Source of the DNA: Gammaproteobacteria bacterium
Lineage (GTDB): Bacteria > Pseudomonadota > Gammaproteobacteria > Pseudomonadales > JAUIET01
DNA length: 64,000 nucleotides
Direction of reading: 5' to 3'
Assembly (NCBI GenBank): GCA_030429735.1
Contig: JAUIET010000005.1
Span: 263,905-327,904, forward strand
Of this stretch, positions 1 through 7,977 are shown one piece after another. The translations under genes were made by a program, and so were the position numbers. The notes beneath the pieces were generated by a model. That model searched no databases and was not told the DNA's origin. It saw nothing but the letters and a program-made list of their open reading frames with translations. The number at the start of each line of letters is the position of its first letter. The first letter of the stretch is position 1.

Positions 1-1
1 C

Positions 2-664
2 GGTCACGCCCTGCTGACGAGAGTAGACAGGGTACCCAGCGACGTGCCTACCTTTCAGTGGGCCGTGTACAGCACGCGCTCCATGATTGGCGGGCTGCAG
101 GCGTTGTGTGGCGATCAGTGGCGGCCATCCTCCATAGGCTTTATTCACCCGCCGCCAAGGGATAGCCACACTTACGATCGTCTTTTTGGCACCAAGGTTG
201 AATTCAACAGAGAGTTCAATCTAATCGACTTCCCGGCCTCTGACCTGGCCGGGAACCTTGCTGAACGCAGCAGCAGTCTTTACCATCAGATCAACAAGCA
301 AGTGCAAGCACTGGAAGATGAGTATGAGCGCCAGGAAGATTTTTGCTCGAAGATAAAGTTGTTGATTGAACAGCGCATGCATAAGGAGGAATGTACCCAA
401 ACGGGAATCGCCAAGGTGCTGTCCATGCACCCGAAAGCACTGCAAAGAGAATTACACAGTCGCGGTGCTACCTTTCGGGAATTAAAAGCTGAAGTTCGGC
501 TGGATATGGCCGAGCGCTACTTAAAAGACTCGGAAATACCACTGACAACAGTGGCGGACATACTGGGTTTTAGCGAGCTGAGCAGCTTTTCCCACGCATT
601 CAAAACCCGTCATCAGCTGTCACCTGCCGAGTGGCGGAAGAACGCCAAAGCTAAAGCGGCATGA
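2..664 (+). CDS. AraC-family transcriptional regulator, 5' end cut by window edge
   Basis: The reading frame is open from the first bases of the window to the TGA at 662-664, so the true start lies upstream; a GTG at 44 is only an internal codon. The C-terminal ~90 residues form an AraC-type double helix-turn-helix, with VADILGFSELSSFSHAFK followed by a SPAEWR ending, which is typical of the family. The preceding ~120 visible residues resemble the substrate-sensing half of the regulators that carry an 'Arabinose-binding-like' N-terminal domain (family knowledge, judged by eye). It ends 37 bp before the convergent permease gene. A role in controlling the neighbouring sugar-acid or CoA genes is possible but only inferred. 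Confidence 0.85.
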   Translation, partial: GHALLTRVDRVPSDVPTFQWAVYSTRSMIGGLQALCGDQWRPSSIGFIHPPPRDSHTYDRLFGTKVEFNREFNLIDFPASDLAGNLAERSSSLYHQINKQVQALEDEYERQEDFCSKIKLLIEQRMHKEECTQTGIAKVLSMHPKALQRELHSRGATFRELKAEVRLDMAERYLKDSEIPLTTVADILGFSELSSFSHAFKTRHQLSPAEWRKNAKAKAA

Positions 665-700
665 ATAATGGTGTTAGCGCCACGCTGTAAATCCTGGTCG

Positions 701-2074
701 TCAGCCAAGCGACGCCAGCCCCATGACACAGAAGGTGGCGAACACCGGAATAAGCACAGTGATCATACCCACATCGCGGTAGGCTTCTTTGTGGCTTAGA
801 CCTGTAATCGTCAACATGGCAACAATTGCACCGCAATGCGGCAACGAATCAAAGCCGCCGCTGGCCATAATGGAGATTCGGTGCACTGCGCCGGGAGAAA
901 TGCCCATGTCAAGATAGGCCGGCGCCATGGTTTGCATAAATATCTGCAGGCCGCCGGAAGATGAGCCCGTGATAGCTGACACCAGGCTGACCGAGGTAAA
1001 CATCGACAGCAGTGGCGGTAAGTCCATGTCCAACATAAGGTGGGTAAAGTTTTCGAAGCCAACAGTGTGGGTTACCACTCCGCCAAATCCAATCACGGCT
1101 GCGGTATTAATTAGAGGCATGACCGCATCCTGTGTTCCGTTGCCTGCAATTAACAATGCATCGCGACGCGCCACAGGAAACAAAGCGATCGCCAACAGCG
1201 TGCCGAGAAGCAGAGCAAGACACGGCCAGACGATGGGTTGGCCAATCGCAAATTGCAGCAGCTCAAAAGGCCATGCCTTCGATGCCAGCGTGCTCTCATG
1301 CAGTGAGGCGGTAAGCAGTCGTGGCAACATGATCGTCGATAAAACCAGTACCAGGGGCATGATGGCGAGTGCAAAGCGTGGGTGTTGCCCATCGTTATTG
1401 GTGTTGGCAATGCGATCCATTGGGCCTGGTACGAAGTGCTCGCCGTTTTTGGCGGCCAGCAAGCGTTGACGCTCCAGGTACCACATGCCAAGCCCGAACA
1501 TGATTGCCGCACCCGCCAAACCCAGCCAGCCACCGGCAAACAGATCTGTGCCCAGACCGACCGCTGCGATCACATTCTGGACTGATGGCGTTCCCGGCAA
1601 GGCCGTGAGAGTAAACGTTCCGGCGCCCAGTGCCAATGCGGCGCAAAACAGGCGCTTTGGAATGTCTGCTTGCTCAAGCAAGCGAAGGCCGAGAGGGTAC
1701 ATCGCAAAAATCACGACGAACGCGACCACACCACCATAGGTCAACAGACCACAAGCCAGTGTGGTAATCCACAATGCGCGGTGTGCTCCCAGCCGCCTTA
1801 CCAACGCCAGCGCGATACTGGCCGCGGCGTGGCTGTCGCCCATTACGCGGCCAAACACGGCGCCGGCAGTAAACAACAGGAAGAACTTGCCCGCAAACGT
1901 GAACGCACCGAGCGGCCCGAAAGAAAAATACTCGGTGATACCCTGGGCAACTGGCAGGCCATTGGTCACGATGACCAGCATAGAACTCAACACCGCTGCC
2001 AATACGATGTTCACTCCTCGCAAGGCTAGCCAGACCAGCAGAGCAACGCCACCCAGCAACCCCAGGTATGCCAT
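701..2074 (-). CDS. GntP-family permease (gluconate/organic acid:H+ symporter-like)
   Basis: A 457-residue, very hydrophobic protein with about a dozen membrane segments spread over its whole length. The run TALPGTPSVQNVI and the later hydrophobic hairpins ending in SGGFDSLPHCGAIV are characteristic of GntP-type permeases, which bring in gluconate and related sugar or hydroxy acids with protons. Its ATG shares one base with the stop of the upstream GH88-type hydrolase (TGATG), so the two are translationally coupled. This context suggests import of a sugar acid or an unsaturated uronate product. The actual substrate cannot be told from sequence. Confidence 0.85.
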   Translation of the reverse strand: MAYLGLLGGVALLVWLALRGVNIVLAAVLSSMLVIVTNGLPVAQGITEYFSFGPLGAFTFAGKFFLLFTAGAVFGRVMGDSHAAASIALALVRRLGAHRALWITTLACGLLTYGGVVAFVVIFAMYPLGLRLLEQADIPKRLFCAALALGAGTFTLTALPGTPSVQNVIAAVGLGTDLFAGGWLGLAGAAIMFGLGMWYLERQRLLAAKNGEHFVPGPMDRIANTNNDGQHPRFALAIMPLVLVLSTIMLPRLLTASLHESTLASKAWPFELLQFAIGQPIVWPCLALLLGTLLAIALFPVARRDALLIAGNGTQDAVMPLINTAAVIGFGGVVTHTVGFENFTHLMLDMDLPPLLSMFTSVSLVSAITGSSSGGLQIFMQTMAPAYLDMGISPGAVHRISIMASGGFDSLPHCGAIVAMLTITGLSHKEAYRDVGMITVLIPVFATFCVMGLASLG

Positions 2075-3228
2075 CAGCTGGCCAGGCCTCCCTTTTCCAG
2101 GCAGTACAGAGCTTCCATCAGATAGAAATCACCCCAGATCAGCTCGTTTCTCTCAGCAACGTGCTTTCGGCCGTTCATGCAACCGTTGAGCAGCATCCCC
2201 ACCGGGCGATCATCCTGATCGTCGACCGGTGTCAGGTGTTTACACAGACTCTCCAGCATGGGTTCTAGGCGATCAGTAAACGGTTTGGCTTCCTCCGGTA
2301 TCGGGTCCAGTACTGCCAGACGCGCAAGCGCAGAGCAGACAATGGCGGAAGACGAGGTTTCCTGCGGTGCATCCGGGTTAGGGTCGTTAAAGTCCCAGGG
2401 TGGAATGTTTGCCCCCACTCTGTCCCACCAATAGTCGAATAGTCTTCCGGCCACACGCAGGTAGTGGGTGTTACGAGTATGTTCGTAGCCCCACAAGTTT
2501 CCGGCTATCGCCCAGGATTGACCCCGTGTCCAGCAGGAATCGTCAGCGTAGCCAAGTAGCGTAGGCAGCTCGGCAATCATTTCACCCGTTTCCCAATTGA
2601 ACATGATGTTCTCAATCGTCGAACCATCCTCACGGATAAAGTGCTCTTCCAGTACCTTAAGCATTCGCTCGGCGCCAATCAGGAAGGTCTTGTCGCCGGT
2701 TTCTTTCCAGGCCCACCAATCCAGAATAAGGGGCGGATGAACGTTATCAACGCAGATGGTATTGCGAGATAGGGCGCCTTTTGCCACTTCATCGGAAAAC
2801 TCTACCGCACCTAACACCTGGCATTGGCTGCCTACCGGCATGGCGCCATTGCCTTTGTTCGCACTGGAGCGCAATGCCCACGCGGCTGCCAGGGCCAAGG
2901 TGCGCATATGTTCATCACCGGTTGTCTCATACAGGCGCGCAGCTGAGTAGGCAAACCGGTGGCCGCGAAACATGTCGTCCAGTTCCAGTTTGTAGCGAAT
3001 GGATTCAGTGCGTTGAAACGCCTCTTCAATCAACTCCGGGCGCTCAAGTAACTCACCAGTCATGCGCAGCATATCAATCCAGTGGCCATCAACCCAGTCT
3101 CCGGTGGGTACGGTGTTCCATTTGCCCGTTTCAGGGTCTGCGTTGTGCGCCCAGGCATCACCTATTTGCTCGCGGGTGCTCAGTACGCGCTGGCACAACA
3201 GCTCCAGCGCTTTTGCTCGATCGGCCAT
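2074..3228 (-). CDS. Glycoside hydrolase family 88-type unsaturated glucuronyl hydrolase
   Basis: 384 residues, the usual size for GH88/GH105 enzymes, which hydrolyse the unsaturated uronic acid left at the non-reducing end by polysaccharide lyases. Family signatures are visible: VDNVHPPLILDWWAWKETGD (candidate acidic residue in VDN), DDSCWTRGQSWAI, SSSAIVCSALARL and the C-terminal WGDFYLMEAL. No signal peptide is apparent, so it is probably cytoplasmic and acts on imported oligosaccharides. It is the first gene of a two-gene unit with the GntP permease. GH88 versus GH105 assignment is by eye. The 196 bp upstream are shared with the divergent CoA-transferase gene. Confidence 0.82.
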   Translation of the reverse strand: MADRAKALELLCQRVLSTREQIGDAWAHNADPETGKWNTVPTGDWVDGHWIDMLRMTGELLERPELIEEAFQRTESIRYKLELDDMFRGHRFAYSAARLYETTGDEHMRTLALAAAWALRSSANKGNGAMPVGSQCQVLGAVEFSDEVAKGALSRNTICVDNVHPPLILDWWAWKETGDKTFLIGAERMLKVLEEHFIREDGSTIENIMFNWETGEMIAELPTLLGYADDSCWTRGQSWAIAGNLWGYEHTRNTHYLRVAGRLFDYWWDRVGANIPPWDFNDPNPDAPQETSSSAIVCSALARLAVLDPIPEEAKPFTDRLEPMLESLCKHLTPVDDQDDRPVGMLLNGCMNGRKHVAERNELIWGDFYLMEALYCLEKGGLAS

Positions 3229-3424
3229 CAGACTTCTCCGTTGTTAGAGTGTGTGTTCTTATTATCGAGCCTGGTATTGCGCTGCTGCTTGATATGAAAG
3301 GACAAAGAAATCGGTGCTTTTAACGTGTGCGTCGCAATGTTGTCCAGTCATATCAAGCACAGTCGTCGCCGGCATTGAAATAATGCGTTGAGCGCTGACT
3401 CAAACAATGGCGAGATAACAAGGT
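3229..3424. promoter_or_regulatory. Divergent intergenic region
   Basis: This 196-bp gap separates the leftward hydrolase/permease unit from the rightward CoA-transferase cluster and must hold both promoters. The last bases before the CoA-transferase ATG contain AACAAGGT, a plausible ribosome-binding site. I could not identify convincing -35/-10 boxes or an operator. Confidence 0.4.
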
Positions 3425-4639
3425 ATGACTGGAATCCTCGATGGCATCAGAGTGGTTGAAGTGGCCTCCATGGCTGCGGCCCCTTCTGCAACTGTAATTC
3501 TCGCCGACCTCGGTGCGGAAGTGATCAAAATAGAACCGCTGAGCGGAGACCTATGGCGCTATGGGCACAAACTGACGGGAATGCCACCGAGTGATGTGCC
3601 GCATACCACCTTTATCCAGAACCGCACCAAGAAGTCTGTGGCGCTGGACCTGAAGAAGCCTGAATCTCAGGAGGTTCTGCGCAAACTGGCGGCAACGGCC
3701 GATGTTTTTCTGACCAACTCACCACGTAAGGTACAGGAACTTCTCAAACACACATACGAAGACATCAAGGCGGTCAACCCACGAGTTATTTACGCCTCGG
3801 TTAATGGTTTTGGCCTCAGCGGGCCAGACAAAGACGCGCCCGGCTTTGACATGACAGCCTGGTATGCCCGCACCGGCTTGATGGAAGAGCTGCGACCCAA
3901 AGATGGCGACCCGGTATTGATGGCCGTAGGCGGTGGTGATATGGGTACGGCAACGGCACTGTTCAGTGCGGTTATGACCGGTTTGTTCCATCGGGAGCGC
4001 ACCGGCAAAGGGTCGATGGTGTCGACCTCGCTGATGCACAATGGGCTGTGGTCGAACGCGAGTTTTCTGCAAGCGGCACTGGCCGGCGCACCGCCTATGC
4101 AAAAATACCAGCGCACCGAATGGCCCAATCCGGTGACAGGTGGTGTTTATAAGACTAAAGACGATCGTTACATCATTATCGTTGAGCTCAATCCCGATAA
4201 TTTTGACAACTTATGTGACGCGCTCGGTATCGAACATTGCAAGAGCAACGAAGCGTTTGCAACCACCGAGCAGCGAGCCAAAAATCATCAGGCGCTGTTT
4301 GATGAGATGCAGAACAGCATTGGCACTCATGAGCTTTCTAAAATAAAGCAGCGCTTGAAAAGTTTCAATGTGAACTTCAGCGTAGTGCAGACCACCGAGG
4401 AATGTACCCGCGACGAACATATGCTGGCCAACGCCTGCTTCCCTGAAGTCGAAGGCTCGGGAGGGTTTCGAACGATTGACAGCCCGATCCAGATTCAGAG
4501 TGAAGGCGTAGACCGGGTTGCACCGAAAAACCCGCCAGCAATCGGCGAACACACTCTGTCTGAACTGATGGCGCTTGGCTATAGCGAAGAAGACATCAAA
4601 GCCATGGCTGAGGATCGGGTGATAGGTGTGCCTCGCTAG
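3425..4639 (+). CDS. CaiB/BaiF family (class III) CoA-transferase
   Basis: 404 residues, standard length. The N-terminus DGIRVVEVASMAAAPSATV and the GAEVIKIEPLSGD segment (about residues 31-42) are the CoA-binding hallmarks. GFDMTAWYARTG places the catalytic Asp at about residue 142, which in this family forms the acyl anhydride intermediate. The enzyme would swap CoA between two carboxylic acids, activating a substrate for the MaoC and enoyl-CoA hydratase genes just downstream on the same strand. The acid concerned is unknown. It starts with ATG after an AAGG-like ribosome-binding site. Confidence 0.9.
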   Translation: MTGILDGIRVVEVASMAAAPSATVILADLGAEVIKIEPLSGDLWRYGHKLTGMPPSDVPHTTFIQNRTKKSVALDLKKPESQEVLRKLAATADVFLTNSPRKVQELLKHTYEDIKAVNPRVIYASVNGFGLSGPDKDAPGFDMTAWYARTGLMEELRPKDGDPVLMAVGGGDMGTATALFSAVMTGLFHRERTGKGSMVSTSLMHNGLWSNASFLQAALAGAPPMQKYQRTEWPNPVTGGVYKTKDDRYIIIVELNPDNFDNLCDALGIEHCKSNEAFATTEQRAKNHQALFDEMQNSIGTHELSKIKQRLKSFNVNFSVVQTTEECTRDEHMLANACFPEVEGSGGFRTIDSPIQIQSEGVDRVAPKNPPAIGEHTLSELMALGYSEEDIKAMAEDRVIGVPR

Positions 4640-4736
4640 CCCTTAGATACACACTTAAATTGTCGTGCCCATTGCCATTGCAAACGCCAGTTGTAAACAA
4701 ACCAAAAACTCTAGTGAATCTCAGTTGGGACATACA

Positions 4737-5192
4737 GTGAAAACAGTAGAAAAATTCTTTGAAGATTTCGAAATGGGAGAAACCCGGTCAACCAGTGCCA
4801 GGACTATTACCGAGACAGATATTGTTATGCATGCCATGCATTCGGGCGACTGGATGCCGCATCATGTCGACGCTGAATTCTGCAAAACCCAACCTTTCAA
4901 AAAACCTATTCTGCATGGCAACGCGACCTTCTCCATTGCCACTGGCTTATGCCTTCAGGGTGAGCCACTCAACCCTCATGGTATGACGTATGGATACAAC
5001 AAAGTCCGCTACCCCAACCCGGTGTTCGCTGGCGATACCATCAAGGTAGAGGTAACGGTTGTTTCAAAACAGGACGATCCCAAGCGGCCAGCTCACGGGA
5101 TCATCATTGAGGGCAAGACCACGACCAACCAGAAAGGTGAGTGTGTTTGTTATGCGGAGCATGTTCTTTACGTGGAAAAGAGAAACGTCTGA
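4737..5192 (+). CDS. MaoC-like hot-dog dehydratase/enoyl-CoA hydratase
   Basis: About 151 residues from the GTG at 4737. A longer frame begins at 4665 but its first 24 residues look unlike the family and lack a ribosome-binding site, whereas EKFFEDFEMGE is the typical MaoC start. The hydratase-2 signature is visible as SGDWMPHHVD, with Asp and His in the expected catalytic positions, followed by HGNATFSIATGL. Members add or remove water across acyl-CoA double bonds. It lies between a CoA-transferase and an enoyl-CoA hydratase on the same strand, consistent with a short acyl-CoA degradation pathway. Confidence 0.85.
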   Translation: MKTVEKFFEDFEMGETRSTSARTITETDIVMHAMHSGDWMPHHVDAEFCKTQPFKKPILHGNATFSIATGLCLQGEPLNPHGMTYGYNKVRYPNPVFAGDTIKVEVTVVSKQDDPKRPAHGIIIEGKTTTNQKGECVCYAEHVLYVEKRNV

Positions 5193-5234
5193 AATAACGT
5201 TTTCGCTGTGTATTAATCCTGGAGAGAAAGCACT

Positions 5235-6011
5235 ATGGCCGATTTCAAATATATGCACACCGAGCGCAAAGGAAACATCGGTATTGTTACCTTTAATCGC
5301 CCTGAGGCGATGAATGCGCTCAATGAGGAAGTGGCCACCGAGGTTACCGATGCACTAATGGCGTTTGACGCCGATAGCAGTATTGGCTGCATCATTCTCG
5401 CTGGCGGTGACAAAGCCTTCTGTGCGGGGGCAGATCTGAAGTGGATCGCGTCACAGGATTTTGAAAGCGCTTACCAGACTGATCTGGGCGCCTATGTGGA
5501 TAAAATTGCCGAGCTGCGCAAACCAGTCATCGCCGCCGTGAGAGGAGTGGCCTTTGGAGCCGGCACCGAAATATCGCTGATGTGCGACATGATCATTGCC
5601 GACAAAACAGCGGTATTCGGGCTGCCAGAAGTGACCCTGGGTGTTATTCCGGGTGCGGGAGGTCCGGCCCGATTGACGCGCGCAATAGGGAAAGCCAAAG
5701 CAATGTACTACGTGCTGACTGGCGCATCGATCAGCGCTGAGGAAGCAGAGGCAATCGGTATGATCACCAAGGTTGTTGATGATGGCAAACACATGGAAGA
5801 AGCGATAAAGACTGCAACACGTATCGCAAACAATCCACGGCTGGCGGTTCTGGCGGGCAAAGAATCGGTAAACCAGCAGGCGGAAGTGCCGCTGGTTCCT
5901 GGTCTCAATGTCGAGCGTCGTTTGTTCCACGGGCTGTTTGGTACGGCTGACCAACGCGAAGGCATGGCCGCGTTTGCCCAGAAGCGAAGGCCCAGGTTCA
6001 AGAAATACTGA
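5235..6011 (+). CDS. Enoyl-CoA hydratase/isomerase (crotonase family)
   Basis: 258 residues, full length. FCAGADLKW forms the oxyanion-hole and CoA region. GAGTEISLMCDMIIA supplies the first catalytic Glu and FGLPEVTLGVIPGAGG the second, so both hydratase glutamates appear present. The ribosome-binding site GGAGAG precedes the ATG. It is third in the CoA-transferase/MaoC/crotonase run. Crotonase relatives include hydratases, isomerases and decarboxylases, so the exact reaction is open. Confidence 0.9.
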   Translation: MADFKYMHTERKGNIGIVTFNRPEAMNALNEEVATEVTDALMAFDADSSIGCIILAGGDKAFCAGADLKWIASQDFESAYQTDLGAYVDKIAELRKPVIAAVRGVAFGAGTEISLMCDMIIADKTAVFGLPEVTLGVIPGAGGPARLTRAIGKAKAMYYVLTGASISAEEAEAIGMITKVVDDGKHMEEAIKTATRIANNPRLAVLAGKESVNQQAEVPLVPGLNVERRLFHGLFGTADQREGMAAFAQKRRPRFKKY

Positions 6012-6055
6012 GTGCAAGCCGGTTGGCTAAGGTTCAGGCCTACAAGGGAGGGCGA

Positions 6056-6364
6056 ATGATTAAGGTGGTGACAACAGTAGAAATACTCCCGGATTGTCTG
6101 GACGATTTCCTGTTTGTCTTGAACGAGAATATTCCCAGGGTCAAAGCTGAGGAAGGTTGCCTGGCCTATGATGCCATGCTGGATATTGCTTCTGCGTTAC
6201 CCACCCAGGGAAAACTGCGGCCAAACACCGTTACCTTGATTGAAGCCTGGGCGAATCTGGATACGCTTTATGCCCACCTGCACACACCGCATATGATAAG
6301 TTTTCGTGAAGTGGCGCAGGACTACGTGCAAGATATTGTTCACCGTGTATTGCGGCCACTGTAA
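6056..6364 (+). CDS. Small ABM-type (antibiotic biosynthesis monooxygenase-like) protein
   Basis: About 102 residues from the ATG at 6056, chosen because GGGAGG lies just upstream; a longer frame from 6023 lacks this. The sequence runs MIKVVTTVEILPDC, then EEGCLAYDAMLD, and ends in a HLHTPHMISF segment. That is the usual plan of the dimeric ferredoxin-like ABM fold: a beta strand, the ExGCxxYD core, then a histidine-rich helix region. Such proteins are cofactor-free oxygenases or simply small-molecule binders. It closes the acyl-CoA cluster, so a role in the same pathway is inferred. Confidence 0.75.
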   Translation: MIKVVTTVEILPDCLDDFLFVLNENIPRVKAEEGCLAYDAMLDIASALPTQGKLRPNTVTLIEAWANLDTLYAHLHTPHMISFREVAQDYVQDIVHRVLRPL

Positions 6365-6468
6365 GCCGTCCACCGGCAAATGCTCATCCGCCCACATCAA
6401 GCGATTATCTTTGCCTGCCAATAGCATGCACAACTGTTTAAACCGCACCCAGGTGCCAGGAGCCAACA

Positions 6469-7776
6469 ATGAATTCATTAGTTAACGCATTACTCTCTCT
6501 ATTGCTGATAGTGTCTGTACCCGCCGCGTTTGCTGTGGATGTGAAAGAGTCGCGCGACGGGTTTTCATTGGAACAAAGTCGTAAGTATGCAACGGCCACG
6601 GGGTATCGAGAGCTACTGGGTGGCGGAGAGGTCACATCCTGGTGGAGCCAGAATATTTCTCGCACCATGCGTACAGCAGTGATTCCCAACCGACTGCCGG
6701 CGAATATCTTCAAGCGCAATGAGGACGACTGGGCGAAAAAACTTGGTGCAGTAAGCGCTGAAACAGACCTTGGAACGATGACCTTATCTGATGTGATCAG
6801 TGATCCACGCGCGGCAACCAAGGCAATCATCATTCTGCGACAAGGCGAAGTGGTTTATGAGAGGTATCCTGGTTTACGGCCAGCCGACAGCCATTTGTGG
6901 GCATCGGTGGCCAAGCCAACCGCAGCCTTGCTGATAGAACAACTCATTGATGAAGGCAAATTGCGTGAGAGCGATACCGTCGATATGCACCTGCCTGATT
7001 TTGCCGGCACAGCATTGGGTGAGACCAGAATTATTGAATTACTGGACATGGTTCCAGGTACCGATACTCATGACAGCGTTAAGACGCGGCAGAATCCCGA
7101 TTCCACCGCAACCCGGTATTATCTCGCCGAGTTTGATGAAACTTATAAGAACGGAAAAATAGAAACGGTGCGCGATATTCTGAGAGGTGCTGGACGCACG
7201 GGCCCGGCCGGCGAGGTATTTGAGTACAGCTCCGGTATTACCCAGATGCTGGTCTTTATCGCCGAAGCGCTGACCGGGCAGACCTGGGCTGATGCATTCG
7301 ACGACAGGGTCTGGTCGCACGTACGGGCTGAGGGTGCTCTGCAAGTACATCTCGCACCGGATGGCATGGCGATGGCACACGGCATCGTGTCGTCGCGGCT
7401 TCGGGATTTGGCGCGCTACGGATTGCTGTACACCCCTTACTGGCCATTGGTTGCAAACCAGCAAGTAGTGTCTGATGCCGCTCTAGCCCGAATCCGTAAG
7501 CCTCATTACGACCATGATGTTTTTATCAAGGGTGATGGGAAGCGCTTTACCGCTTATCTTGGCGAAGCGCCACTTGGCAATTCGCGTCAATGGGATGCGG
7601 TGTATGCCGACGGAGGCATGTTTAAAGGCGGTATGTTTGGGCAGGGGTTGTATGTGTCACCAGACCAGGGCATTGTCATTGCCTTTTACTCAACGGTGAA
7701 TACCTCGCCATTGATGCGGTTTTTGCGACCTCTGGCGAACGCGCTTTCCAGGCAAGATATCAAAAATGTGCCATAG
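6469..7776 (+). CDS. Exported serine hydrolase, beta-lactamase class C / esterase-like
   Basis: 435 residues with an N-terminal signal peptide (hydrophobic LLSLLLIVSVPAAFA, likely cleaved after AFA). The SxxK motif of class C beta-lactamases and related esterases is SVAK, Ser146-Lys149, and a YSSG box downstream can serve as the second catalytic triplet. A GGMFKGGMFGQGLYV segment lies near the C-terminus. Family members act in the periplasm as esterases, amidases or peptidases rather than true beta-lactamases. Clear GGAG ribosome-binding site. It may process an ester substrate for the adjacent catabolic genes, which is inference from position. Confidence 0.85.
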   Translation: MNSLVNALLSLLLIVSVPAAFAVDVKESRDGFSLEQSRKYATATGYRELLGGGEVTSWWSQNISRTMRTAVIPNRLPANIFKRNEDDWAKKLGAVSAETDLGTMTLSDVISDPRAATKAIIILRQGEVVYERYPGLRPADSHLWASVAKPTAALLIEQLIDEGKLRESDTVDMHLPDFAGTALGETRIIELLDMVPGTDTHDSVKTRQNPDSTATRYYLAEFDETYKNGKIETVRDILRGAGRTGPAGEVFEYSSGITQMLVFIAEALTGQTWADAFDDRVWSHVRAEGALQVHLAPDGMAMAHGIVSSRLRDLARYGLLYTPYWPLVANQQVVSDAALARIRKPHYDHDVFIKGDGKRFTAYLGEAPLGNSRQWDAVYADGGMFKGGMFGQGLYVSPDQGIVIAFYSTVNTSPLMRFLRPLANALSRQDIKNVP

Positions 7777-7977
7777 GCTCACACCAGCAGCTGCTCGCGG
7801 CTGTAGTTTTGACTCGTAAAGCTGTCCATTCACATCAAGCACGAGGTTCCGTAACTGGTAATACTCTTGTTGGTGGCACTACCTTAACGCGCAAGAAACT
7901 CGAAAAGGCCAGTGCGACCCAGCAGCTGAGCGTGTGCTGAGATGCGCTACTCAATAACGACGTGGGAGAAAATTACG
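7777..7977. promoter_or_regulatory. Intergenic region before TonB-dependent receptor
   Basis: A 201-bp gap between the serine hydrolase and the receptor. GGGAG about 10 bases upstream of 7978 is the receptor's ribosome-binding site. I see no convincing promoter boxes, terminator or RNA structure here. Confidence 0.3.

Noticed and set aside
927-1469. 180-codon rightward open frame
   Set aside because: It is antisense to the GntP permease and reads as a Pro/Ser/Arg-rich shadow with no family features.
6469-7776. Antibiotic-resistance beta-lactamase
   Set aside because: SxxK and YSS motifs are shared by many esterases and peptidases of the same fold; length and C-terminus do not single out AmpC.
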